Origin: Vigna angularis
Taxonomy: Eukaryota; Streptophyta; Magnoliopsida; Fabales; Fabaceae
Direction: 5' to 3'
Length of the DNA stretch: 64,000 nucleotides
Assembly (NCBI RefSeq): GCF_016808095.1
Contig: NC_068975.1
Location: 17,305,501-17,369,500 of the forward strand
Positions 1-10,553 of this stretch are shown in pieces; position 1 is the first letter of the stretch; each line of letters opens with the position of its first letter. Under the pieces are notes generated by a model. It saw only the letters and a program-made list of their open reading frames with translations, did not search any database and was not told the DNA's origin. The position numbers and the translations under genes are program-made.

Positions 1-340
1 CAGCTTCGATCCATACTATGTTCGTAAAATCATCAGTATAAGTTTTTTAACTCTCACAAGGTTAGGCCCTACCCATTCAAAAAAATTAATTTTCATAATT
101 TGCTAAGACACGTGCAAAGAAGTCTACATGATAAAATTGATAAAATTTCGGCAGCATTTCGCATTGGTCTCCGAAATACACGAAATGAGAGTAGTCAACG
201 ATGACCACAATCAAATATGCATCTGGAGAATAACACAAATACTGAACCAAAATTTTATCAATCTTATCCATAAACTCCAATTGACATGTTTTGCAAATTA
301 TGAAAATTAATTTTCTTAAACTGTCCAATCGGACAATTCA

Positions 341-386
341 AAATTTAACACAAACGATTAAAAGATTAATCGTTTGTGTTAAATTT
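341..386. repeat. Perfect 21-bp inverted repeat with 4-nt loop
   Basis: Arms 341-361 and 366-386 are exact reverse complements around the loop AAGA. The same 21-bp arms recur in the related CACTA element at 33244-33264 and 33269-33289 with the complementary loop TCTT. Because the two copies are in opposite orientation, the hairpin is conserved base for base between them. Confidence 0.9.
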
Positions 387-916
387 CAAACGGGAACTAA
401 GTGTCACTCAATGATTTGATACTTACATTCTAACATATCACAATTATAATAAAACAACTAATACATGCATATTTAAAAGCCAATAACACATGCATACCTT
501 ACAGAGTCAAAAACATGCATACACAAAAACCAATAACATGCATACAAAAAACCTTTATCAACGTACAAGCTAACCTGAAAAGTTGATTCCAAATGAAAGG
601 GAGGGAAATCGAGGAGGGCACGGCCTAAAACGTAGGCCAAAAACAGTCGAAACAGCCGCCCAAGAACACGCACCAAACTGCACTAAAACGCACCGAAAAT
701 GATTTTTAATCGGTTCAAATCAAAGATAGTTCATCACATAGCAATGTAATCGGATTGAAAGTAAATTTAAACGGTCCAAAAGAGAGAAAACACACCTGGA
801 AAGCAATGCCGCAGAGAGAGTTCGTGGGGAAGATGATGAACAGTGAGCGTAACTGCTCGCGGGTTCGCGTTTTACTATAAAAACCAATAGACGTCTGGTA
901 CTATGGGGCCCCGACG

Positions 917-1450
917 TTTATAATACTATAGACGTCCGGGCTATCACTAATATGACGTCTTTGGGATTTAAAATTGATATTTGCGGGGGGTTTTAGACGT
1001 CTATGGCAGGGGCCCTGACGTCTATAATATTATAGACGTCCGTCACCCTCCACAACGGACGTCTAAGAGGCTGAAGGAATGAACGCTTCAACTCCCCTTG
1101 TCAGCCCCTTAAACGTCCATTTTGGAGGGGGACGGACGTCTATAATATTATAGACGTCAGGGCCCCTGCCACGGACATCTAAGAGGCTGGAACAATCACC
1201 TCTTCAACTCCCTCTCTCAGGCCTTAAACGTCCGTTGTGGAGGGGGCCGGACGTCTATAATATTATAGACGTTCGTCCCCCTCCATATCGGAGATTTAGG
1301 GGGCTGACAGGGTGGTTGAAGAATTAATTGTCTTCAGCCCGCTAAACGTCTGTTGTGGAGGGGGACGGACGTCTATAATATTATAGACGTCAGGGCCCCT
1401 GCCACGAACGTCTAAGAGGCTGGAACAATCACCTCTTCAACTCCCTCTGT
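917..1450. repeat. CACTA subterminal hairpin array (left copy)
   Basis: Five near-palindromes are centred on TATAATATTATA-like cores (about 930, 1025, 1145, 1260 and 1378). Each is flanked by GACGTC and GGGGCCC-type arms and spaced roughly 95-120 bp apart. Subterminal repeats of this kind are the usual binding sites for CACTA-encoded proteins; the exact binding factor here is unknown. Confidence 0.75.
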
Positions 1451-1478
1451 CAGGCCTTAAACGTCCATTGTGGAGAGG

Positions 1479-2124
1479 GAGAGAGATGAGAGGGAGGGAG
1501 AGGAGATGGAAAATATTGACTACTGTGAGGAAAAAAAATGATGTGGCACACCACCGTTAGCCACCTTAACGCCACTTTAACGCCGTTGATTTTTAAAGAC
1601 GAAAAATTATGATTTTCTTAAGAAGAAGGATCAAAATGTAGCTTAGTTTAAAAGAGGACTAAAAACAAATTCGTTTGATAATTTAGGAACTAAAAACATA
1701 TTTAACCCTAATTTTTCCGTTTCATCTTTCAATTTTGTTTGGATTATGTTGACTTTTCATCATCATATTATTTTATTATGATTTATTCTTTTCTTATACT
1801 TTTTCATCTTTATACTTTCCATCCTTAAATAATAAATAGTATATAGTAAAACAATAGATAGACTGGGGAAATTGAAATGTGTAAATCTTAAAAAAAAAAA
1901 AGATGACAAAATTACAAAAAGAAAATAATTTTTACAATTTATTTGTAGATAGTTTTTATTTATTTTATAAAAAACATATTTATTTAACTTTAAAATGGTT
2001 AAATTTAGAAAAATCGGTTAAATAAAAAAAATAATTAAGTAAAATTATAAAATAAATGTGGAGAAAAAAATGAACTATCATTATAATAGATAGATAGTCT
2101 AGATAAACATAATATTACAATATG

Positions 2125-2189
<65 letters not shown>

Positions 2190-3192
2190 GGTAAAAATAA
2201 AGAACAATAAATTATATAGACCAATTCACCAAAAAGACAAAAATAAAAATAGCAAAAAAATTAAAAACTCAAATCAAACCAAAAACAACCGAAAACTTAA
2301 GATTCCTAGAAGAAGAATAAATAAAATAATGTAACTATGGAATTATTTACCATGATTTTATGTGATTTAGAAACCTATGCTATTATGGTGTTAAATACAT
2401 CATGTTAACCTAGACCATTAGTTATGTTACAACAAAGGTATCAATACTCAATGGTTCACACATCATCCCAAATATATTACCTAAAATTCATACACGTTTC
2501 ATAAATCTCAATAAACATTGTAAAACAATATAATGTTTTCAATTAAAATTACAAATCAATAAAATATAAATTATTATGTTTATTTTGAATTTATAAAAAA
2601 AATATATTCAATAAGTTAGACAAACTTGAAAGAATTTTTTTTAGCTTCGGTAAAAATAACATCACTTCAACAAAAATTGGGTAGAACTTAGGTTTTGTTG
2701 TAGTACTATTTTTGCCTGAGAAAAACCTTCATGTGAGCAAAAACAGGATCAAGAACAAGGTTGATTTTGACCTCTCTTTTTTTTTCCTGAGTGAGAAACC
2801 TTTTTGCTTGAAAAACAAAAGGCAAAGGATAAGGTTTAAGTCTTTGTTTTCTTTTATCAAAAATCATCCGCTTCAACGAAAATATCAGAAAAATCAAACT
2901 AGTTTCCAACAATAATTTCAACAACATTTCAATAGTGTTACTTCTAAACAACTCAATTGATTAATTTAAATCATTATTTGTTCAATTTTGGTTTCTTAAT
3001 TCAAGTATATTCATGTTGACGTTCATATAAATTCATAAGGAAAATATAGAAATTTATTTTACTTATCTAAATCATATTCAAAAACTCAATTCAAAGAATT
3101 GATATGCTTAAGATACATTATGTAGTCAACATATCAACAAGAGTACCCAATTCAAAATTTGTTAAAAAGCATTTATTAAACCAAGCTCAACA
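1479..3192. other. AT-rich intergenic DNA, no gene seen
   Basis: I see no conserved coding. Around 1540-1710 is a stretch resembling dispersed plant repeat debris (GTGGCAC..., then phrases such as AGAGGACTAAAAAC and ACATATTTAACCC). The rest is A/T homopolymer and low-complexity sequence up to the retrotransposon at 3198. Short open frames at 2706-2951 on both strands have no recognisable domain. Confidence 0.6.
2127..2190. repeat. (AAT)n/(ATT)n inverted microsatellite
   Basis: About nine AAT units run directly into about eleven ATT units, giving a self-complementary trinucleotide tract of roughly 60 bp that could fold into a hairpin. Confidence 0.9.
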
Positions 3193-3197
3193 ATATT

Positions 3198-5785
3198 TGT
3201 AACATCCCAAAATATAGTAATTACCATACAGTGCAGTCTCACAAAATCTGAACAAGCGTCAAAAGCCGAACGGCTTATCATACAGAAATAACGAACGCGA
3301 TACAAACAAGAGTTCAGAGACGAACAGTCTTGCAAAACTATGACCGAATGTTCAAAATAAAATTAATAAAACTAACTATAGAAACCCGCGAGCGCTCTAA
3401 GGCTCGGCTTTAACTTCCACATCCACCAGATTCGCGTCTTCAAAATTTTCCTCTTCCAGCACCTCTTCAAGTGACGCACCTCCATCTGCTCACACCCACA
3501 CAGATGATCATTGCAATGACAGGACGAACGTACATAGACAAGACGACAACACAAGGAAAAATGAAAGGGTAAGCTTAAGTAATTTAATTCATACGTCAAC
3601 GTATATACTAACAATTCAGATCATTCAAACACATATCTCAACACATAACATCATCCAACATACATTTATATATATATATATAGACCGACCGTCCGGACCG
3701 TATGAATCTGTGTAGTTACAAGCGTCCTTGCACCCGAGTGATGTAGTAACTGGGATACACCAAACAGCTGCCACTCGAGGTCAGTCCGTTCTTACGTCGC
3801 CCATGTTAACTTATGGACTAAGGACCTCCTGCCGTTCCCACACATGACATACTTCCTCTACATGAAGATAGTATTCATGGAACATCAGGATGGACAGCGA
3901 GTCTTAACTTATCCACAGTCATACTTTACCAAATTTAATATCCAATATATGAGTCGTCCCTCCATGGAACGCTCGTTCAAATACCAAAATCATAATTTCC
4001 CTTCTTATAGGGTTCGCACACCTTAATACTTCCTTTTATTTACATTTTCATTCTATGTTCCACTTCCATAAAAAGACGAGTGTTCAATCCTCTATACAAC
4101 GAGGACGAACGTCAAGAGTGAAACCGAAAGGTATTCTTTTCAAAAGAATAAAGCTGACGCATTTTACATGACGAACGTGACCACTACTAGAATCAGTTGA
4201 ATGAACCGACTCTTAGCAATATAACATAACTGTTTCAGAATAATTTAAGTTCAAAGACTTTAGACCAATTTCAAAGGAAAAATGATACGAAAAGATGATT
4301 ACTTAGTTATCCTGAGGAGAATTTGTTTAACTGGGTCGACTGTCAGTCAATGACCGAAAGCGAATATTCATTTACTGATAATTTGAGACGAACGTTATTT
4401 ACGTACGTTCTGAAATCAAAGATATGGACGAGCGTTCGGTATAAGACCGTACACTTCTTAGGACGAACGCTAGATATAAGATCGAGCGCTATTTAGGACG
4501 AACGCTCAGTGTAAGACCGAGCGCTACTTAAGACGAACGCTTGGTATAATACCGAGCTCTATTTAGAACGAACGCTTGGTGTAAAACCGAGCGCTATTTA
4601 GGACGAACGCTCAGTGTAAGACCGAGCGCTACCGTTTTATAAATATAAGGAATAGTAACTTAATTTAGTTTACAAGATTACCACTAGGTTGAGCCGAACG
4701 CTCAACATAGTATTTCATGGGACGCTCGTTCAATTTCAGAACTCTTTTCAAATAAAAGAATTCCTTTTTAAGCAATTGACTGGAAACCGAACGGTATAAG
4801 ACCGTACGATGACGAACGTATTTTTATCATAGAAAGGCTTATCAGATTCAGATTTTTGATCTATTCTAACTCAACATTTCTCATACAATTCATGATCTTA
4901 TAATTTCCGATTCATCATTTAATTCACATACTTTATAGAATTCATATTCACAACTCATGCCATACAATAATCAACCAGTATCTAATTCATACGTATTAAT
5001 CCACACATACCATATTCACTCAGGCATAACAGCGATCGTTCAGGCATAATCAAACACAGCATACATCTCATACATTCTATTTCTATCATGCTCGCACACA
5101 ATCATATACGTATGAACTAAATTATTAAGCTTCCCTTACCTGGATAGCAGTGTACTCCCAAAAAGCGAGATTTAGCGCTTCCTCTAACAACTTCCTACTC
5201 TCAGGTTTCGCTCAACAGTTTCCACTAAATCTAAAACACCAGAAATCAGAATAACTCAGACCTAGAACCCATGCATGCAACCAGAACTAGGGTTCACATG
5301 AAACCAAAAAGGACGAACGCTTAGCAACGAGGACTTACCAGTTCCGTTCCAGATTCTGTTCGGATCAGAATGACGTTCACGTCTCCAGGAACGTTTCTAC
5401 AGTTCTGAAACGTGATCGGAGAAGGGAATGGTGAGTTACAGAAGAGAGAAGGTGAACTGGTTCTAGAGAGAAGTTAGAGAAAATGAAGAGTTGGGTTCTG
5501 AGGAAGAAGAAGAGTGCGTGCAGGTGAGAGAGCGTTTTTCGAAACTCAGTTTTGTTAATTTTCACGCCCAACGAACGAGCGTCTCCTCTGCTGACACCTG
5601 CACTCCCACTTCTGACTTTCGAAGCTTCTACGTGACACATGGCGCTCGTGCATGCAGTGCAAAGTGCGTTTTTAATGCACTGGACGTGTGGCGTGGTGCT
5701 TTTATGGAAGCAGCCAGGTGACTCAGCAGTGCAATAATGACAGATTTGACAGTATAATCATGGTTTAAATTCCCGAGATCTCACA
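3198..5785 (-). repeat. 3' LTR of the Tekay-type element
   Basis: 2588 bp, in element orientation starting TGTGAGATCTCGGG and ending GGGATGTTACA. It matches the other LTR except for about 14 substitutions, a 30-bp segment missing after 3228, two fewer bases in a TA tract, and three extra 35-bp units in the array at 4460-4634. These account exactly for the 73-bp length difference. It is dense in CGAACG and CGAGCG words. Open frames at 3372-3614, 3844-4026, 5377-5640 and 5491-5721 recur in the other LTR and are LTR sequence, not genes. Confidence 0.95.
4460..4634. repeat. Tandem array, five 35-bp units inside the LTR
   Basis: Units begin at 4460, 4495, 4530, 4565 and 4600. Each contains GACGAACGC followed by ACCGAGCGC-like text. 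The partner LTR has only two units (11848 and 11883). In element orientation the array holds repeated GCGCTCGGT and GCGTTCGTC words. Confidence 0.9.
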
Positions 5786-5798
5786 TTCCACCTATCTA
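5786..5798 (-). other. Polypurine tract of the Tekay-type element
   Basis: On the minus strand a purine-rich AGATAGGTGGAA abuts the first TG of the 3' LTR. Its position and composition fit the plus-strand DNA priming site. Confidence 0.75.
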
Positions 5799-6619
5799 CA
5801 AAAATTTTCGACCTCGAAAATTAAAGACTCACCCGGAAATAGATTAGGGTATAAGTCCTTCATGGCGCTCTCAACTTCCCACGTTAAATCACCAGTCTTA
5901 GCGTCCCACACCATCTTCACCAAACGAACGTCCTTGCCTTTGTAGTACTTGGTGCGGCTATCTTCTATACGGACTGGATGCAACTCCAACGTTCGGTCTG
6001 GACGAAGTTGAACGTCTTCCAACTCCAGTACATGTGATGGATTTGCTATATACTTCCGAAGTTGAGAAACGTGGAAGACGGGGTGAAGGTTTGATAGCTG
6101 AGGCGGCAAGGCAAGCTCGTACGCTATTGGTCCGATCTTCCTCAGAATCTGATATGGTCCCATGAATTTGGGAGACAGCTTCTTTGGACGAACGGCTCGG
6201 CCTACACCAGTGATTGGGTTGAGTCGAAGGAACACATGATCTCCTGCAGCGAATTCCAACGGTCTTCTCCTCTTATCAGCATAAGATTTCTGCCTGCTCA
6301 AGGACGTCTTTAACCTCTCCTGAATTTGTTTAACTTTCTCAGTCGTTTGCTGGATAAGCTCAGGTCCAGTTAGCACGTTCTCTCCTTCCTTGAACCAACA
6401 AAGTGGCGTTCGGCATTTTCTCCCATAGAGTGCTTCAAACGGTGCCATTCCAATGCTCGCCTGAAAACTGTTGTTATACGTGAATTCCACTAGCGGCAGG
6501 ACCTCATCCCAGGCGCCCAAGTGATCTAGGACGCACGTCCTCAGTAAGTCTTCAAGCGTCTGGATTGTTCTTTCAGATTGGCCAGCCGTCTGAGGGTGAT
6601 AGGCTGAACTCATTTGCAA
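5792..6619 (-). pseudogene. Tekay-type pol, integrase C-terminal half plus chromodomain
   Basis: This 275-codon open segment is the end of the polyprotein. It starts within the integrase catalytic core (SAYHPQTAGQSERT, containing the third acidic catalytic residue). It continues through the core's C-terminal helices and a basic linker, and a GPYQILRKIG stretch resembles the GPY/F module. It ends with a chromodomain-like fold at about residues 215-262 (YKGKDVRLVKMVWD and WEVESAMKDLYPNLF). Chromodomains steer chromovirus integration towards marked chromatin. It shares a frame with the preceding segment and is separated from it by a TGA at 6677-6679, so it is not an independent gene. Confidence 0.9.
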
Positions 6620-6676
6620 CCTACTACCGAGCTCGCTTTGAAGTGACTGCCAAAACCGTGAAGTGAACCTTGTGTC

Positions 6677-8038
6677 TCAGTCGAAAATGATGCTCGAAGG
6701 TACTCCATGTAAGCGAACGATCTCCTGAATATACAACTTAGCCAAGTTAGTCATGGACATCTTCAAGTTGACTGCCAGGAAGTGGGCGCTCTTCGTTAGC
6801 CGATCCACGATTACCCAAATCGAGTCATGATTCCTGACCGTGCGTGGTAGATGAGTCACGAAGTCCATGGATATACTATCCCACTTCCATTCGGGAATTT
6901 CCAACTGCTGAAGTAGTCCGCCAGGTCTTTGGTACTCCGCCTTCGCTCGTTGACATGTTAGACATGATGCCACAAAACGAGCGACATCACTCTTCATTCC
7001 AGGCCACCAAAATGATTTCCGGAGGTCTTGATACATCTTAGTCATGCCAGGGTGCATGCTAAGACGGCTGTGATGACCTTCCTCCAGAATAATTCTCTTC
7101 AGCTCGCCATCATTTGGAACGCACGTCCTATCTATGTAGCGTAGGAGGCCGTCCGTCCCGGTGTTGAAATGCTTAGCTTTATCTGTACCGAGCGCGTTTA
7201 AGATCAACACCAAATCTTCGTCCTCCCTTTGCTTCATCCTGATCCGGTCGAACACTTCACTTGCTATTCTAAGGTTGCAGCATTTAATACTGTTCGGCTC
7301 CAACTCGAACTGCAACCTTAGATCTCTAAAGCTCTCAACCAGACTCAGCTCCTTAACCATCATTACAGAAACATGAACTGCCTTCCTGCTTAGGGCGTCC
7401 GCCACTACGTTAGCTTTCCCAGGATGATACAGCAGTTCAAAATCATAGTCTTTCAAAAATTCTAGCCAACGCCTCTGCCTCATGTTCAACTCCTTCTGAT
7501 CAAATAAATATTTGAGGCTCTTGTGATCACTGAAGACTTGGAACGCGGATCCGTACAAGAAATGCCTCCAAATCTTCAGCGCAAAAACGACCGCTGCCAA
7601 CTCCAGGTCGTGCGTTGGGTAATTCCTTTTGTGAGTCCTCAACTGACGAGACGCGTAAGCTACCGCTCGCTTCTCTTGCATCAAAACACAACCCAAACCT
7701 TGGTGAGAAGCGTCGCAATATACTTCGAACGGTTTAGACGTGTCTGGAATAACTAACACTGGAGCGCTCGTCAATTTCACTTTCAACTCTTGGAAACTGG
7801 CCTCACAACGATCGGTCCAAGCGAACGGCTGGTCTTTACGAGTCAACTGAGTTAGCGGCGTTACTATCTTAGCAAATCCTTCAATGAAACGTCTGTAGTA
7901 GCCCGCGAGTCCAACAAAACTACGCACCTCAGTGACCGAACGCGGACTCTCCCATTCCAGTACCACTCGCACTTTCGCTGGATCTACCGAGATGCCTCCA
8001 GCCGACACCACATGCCCCAAAAACTGAATCTCCTTCAT
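6677..8038 (-). pseudogene. Tekay-type pol, RT connection, RNase H and integrase N-terminal half
   Basis: 453 codons. The order is the end of the RT ([29 protein letters not shown]), RNase H from about residue 100 ([16 protein letters not shown]; later HNP-like [17 protein letters not shown]), an integrase zinc-binding segment at about 320-370 ([10 protein letters not shown]...CLTCQRAK) and the first part of the DDE core (WDSISMDFV...[12 protein letters not shown]). Both ends are stops in the same frame: a TAG just before it at 8039-8041 and a TGA at 6677-6679. By family comparison they replace a conserved Trp and a conserved Arg codon. Confidence 0.93.
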
Positions 8039-8884
8039 CTAGAATTCGCATTTAGACAACTTGGCATACAACTCTTTCTTCCTCAACACTCCAAGTACAA
8101 GTCTAAGATGCTCTTCATGCTCGTCTTCGGTCTTGGAATAGATGAGAATATCATCTATGAAGACGACCACAAACTTATCCAAATAAGGCCTGAAGATGCG
8201 GTTCATATACTCCATGAACACTGCTGGAGCGTTCGTCACTCCAAAAGGCATCACCACGTATTCATAATGCCCATAGCGAGACCTGAACGCTGTCTTCTGG
8301 ATATCGTCTTCCTTGACCCTGATTTGATGATACCTGGATCTCAAATCAATCTTTGAGAACACAGCAGCCCCATGCAATTGATCCAGCAGGTCATCTATCC
8401 TTGGCAATGGGTACTTGTTCTTGATGGTCAGCTTATTCAATTGCTTGTAGTCTATACATAACCGAGAGCTGCCATCCTTCTTCCTTACTAACAGCACGGG
8501 CGCTCCCCAGGGTGATACGCTCGGCCTAATGAATTGCTTCTCCATCAACTCTTCAATTTGCTCCTTGAGTTCAGCTAACTCCGCGGGAGACATCCGATAA
8601 GGTTGAACCGAGATAGGAGCCGCTGTCGTTACCAAATCAATGGTGAACTCAACTTCACGATGAGGGGGAAGTCCAGGTATCTCCTCTGGAAAGACGTCCG
8701 CAAACTCATCCACAACCGATCGTCCATTACCGTCACTAGTGGACGATCGTTTTTCTACCATTCCTCTGGATTCCTGATCCTCATGAGTCATAATCAGAAA
8801 ACAGCTGGCGCCCTCCATAATGTCTTCTTTCAGCTGACCGAGCGTCACTGAAAGAACTTCCTCTTCTTCACCAGGGAAGATCAA
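8039..8884 (-). pseudogene. Tekay-type pol, reverse transcriptase core
   Basis: 281 codons. It contains the RT palm and fingers: [66 protein letters not shown] and the catalytic FIDDIL near residue 244 (the usual Y/F-x-DD box). It ends at a TAG (8039-8041) directly in frame with the following RT/RNase H segment. Its upstream end is out of frame with the protease segment. Function as a single polyprotein is therefore lost in this copy. Confidence 0.93.
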
Positions 8885-8900
8885 TTCCTTCGCTCCACAA

Positions 8901-9680
8901 TCAATAAGAATGCGTGGCAGCCAACCAATCCATTCCTAAAATCACCTCCAAACCTTGAAGAGGTAAGCAGATGAGGCTAACCTTGAACTTACGCCCTTCC
9001 ACTTCTATAGGACACTTGACGCACATAGTGGACGTCCTAACCTCACCAGCCGCTGGGGTAGACACCACCAGATCAAACTGCATCTCGCTCACTTCTAAAC
9101 CCAGCTTTTCAACACACGCCTTCGAGATGAAGGAGTGCGTTGCCCCCGAATCATGTAGTGCACAGCACGATCTACCAAACAGCATGCATTCACCAATTAT
9201 GAGATTACCTGAGCTCGCTGCTTCAGCGCTCGTTATAGCATACACACGCCCACTCGCTTGGGCTCGTCCTCCTCTTGGCTGATTTCTTCCCGCATTGGGT
9301 GGCCTCATTACTGCACGTCCGCTCATATTGCACTCGTGATCCAAGTGCCCGTTCCTTCCGCAACGGTTGCAGTGCTTTCCTCCCACCAGTTGAGGGCATG
9401 AAGACCTATAATGTGGTCCTCCACACCGGAAACAAATGACGTTTCCCTGTCCAGACTGTCCGACAGAAACTACTGCTTGAGATCCGCTCGCATGAGAAGG
9501 CTGGTTTGGACGAGCGTAAGGAGGTCTCCTCTGAACGGCTCCTCCCCTGGACATGATCGGTCCCCTACTCACTTGCTGCTGCTTCTTCTGCCGTTCCGCC
9601 TCTGCCATATTCTTCTCCAATACCTTCGCTCGTTCAACCATGGCAGGAAAAGACCGAATACACAAACTTGAGATCAACAC
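8901..9680 (-). pseudogene. Tekay-type gag C-terminus (zinc knuckles) and aspartic protease
   Basis: 259 codons. Two nucleocapsid knuckles lie at about residues 83-95 (CFRCGGPHYRSSC, one residue shorter than the canonical CX2CX4HX4C) and 104-117 (CNRCGRNGHLDHEC, canonical). A basic Gly/Arg/Pro-rich linker follows. The retropepsin active site is at about 177-179 (HDSGATHSF) with a flap-side LGMDWL at the end. It is in frame with the upstream gag segment across a TGA at 9723-9725. It then runs out of frame just after LGMDWLA, near 8910, so a small indel separates protease from RT. Confidence 0.92.
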
Positions 9681-9722
9681 CTTCAGATCGCTCCTTAGCC
9701 CATTCTCAAATTTCCTGCACTG

Positions 9723-10412
9723 TCACTCCTCACTGGTGGCCATCGTATTGAACCTCAAGAGATGTTTAAAATTGTTGGTATACTCCGACACAGACTTTGT
9801 CCCTTGCGCCAGTTGAAGAAACTCGACTTCCTTAGCGTAACGAACGCTATCTGGGAAGTATTCCTCATAGAATTTGCCTTTGAAAACCGCCCAGGTGATG
9901 GGATTCTGAGCGTCCGTTAATATGGCTTTCATACTCGTCCACCAGTGGCTAGCTTCACCAGTCAGCAAGTACTCCGTAAAAGCCAAGCGGCTTTCATCTG
10001 GACACCTCTTAGCATTGTAAATACGCTCCATGTCTCTCAGCCACTGGTCCGCCTCATCAGGAAGGCATTTCCCACTAAATTTAGCTGGATGGTGTTGGAG
10101 GAAGCTCTCCAAACTCCACTCAGCAGCAGGCGGGGCAGCGTTGGAAGAAGACGCCCCTGGAGTGTGCCTGGTTGCTGCTAAAATTTCCATCAGCTGTCTT
10201 TGAGTCGTTTCAGAGTTGGCACGAGAGGCCTCCAAACTCTGCATGGCACTCTGATTCTGCTGCATCAGGGTGGCGTTCTGCTCCATTAAAGTGGTGTTTT
10301 GCTGCTGTAGTCGGTCAATCACCGTTTCCAACAACCTAGCGTTGTTGGGCGCATCTGGGTCAGTAGGTTGAGGTGGAGGAGGGAGTCTAGGTGCCATTCG
10401 TTCTCTGGACAC
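9723..10412 (-). pseudogene. Tekay-type gag, capsid region
   Basis: 229 codons from the first Met of the polyprotein. Residues about 25-80 are Gln/Asn/Met-rich and likely coiled coil (DRLQQQNTTLMEQNATLMQQ). Residues about 105-225 are the retrotransposon gag domain (DQWLRDMERIYNAKRCPDES, TGEASHWWTSMKA, FKGKFYEEYFP, VSEYTNNFKHL). The protein would form the virus-like particle shell. It ends prematurely at a TGA (9723-9725) where the family has Trp, followed in the same frame by the nucleocapsid part. The start lies about 140 bp from the primer site. Confidence 0.92.
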
Positions 10413-10537
10413 AGAGAAAAACGAACGTTAGTTACGTGCAAAGAGTTGAGAAAAATAACTCATTTAAACACATATTAAGCACACAGCAAAAACACAGTGC
10501 ACTCATAACCTACAGTGTCCTTTAAGAGAACAAAACT

Positions 10538-10549
10538 GCTCTGATACCA
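10538..10549 (-). other. Primer binding site, tRNA-iMet type
   Basis: The minus strand reads TGGTATCAGAGC, the standard complement to the 3' end of plant initiator tRNA-Met, four bases inside the end of the 5' LTR. This fixes the element's orientation. Confidence 0.93.
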
Positions 10550-10553
10550 CTAA

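Larger units (their letters stand above)
1..1478 (-). mobile_element. CACTA (En/Spm) transposon, truncated end fragment
   Basis: The reverse complement of this stretch matches the left half of the complete CACTA element at 31889-34665. It shares the hairpin-forming subterminal repeats (about 917-1450), the 5'-leader-like block with repeated ATGCATG-type words (about 440-850) and a 21-bp perfect inverted repeat (341-386). The element enters from beyond the window's left edge and is read on the minus strand. Homology stops near 1478, before the terminal roughly 110 bp that in the other copy contain CACTAG, so this end is truncated or diverged. No target duplication can be assigned. No transposase coding is visible. 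Confidence 0.75.

Noticed and set aside
5377..5721. Overlapping frames of 87 and 76 codons, repeated at 12660-13004
   Set aside because: They are duplicated because they lie in the two LTRs, overlap on opposite strands and show no domain.
10538..10549. TGGTATCAGAGC as part of a tRNA gene
   Set aside because: It sits next to an LTR with no cloverleaf around it; it is a primer binding site (also at 26148).
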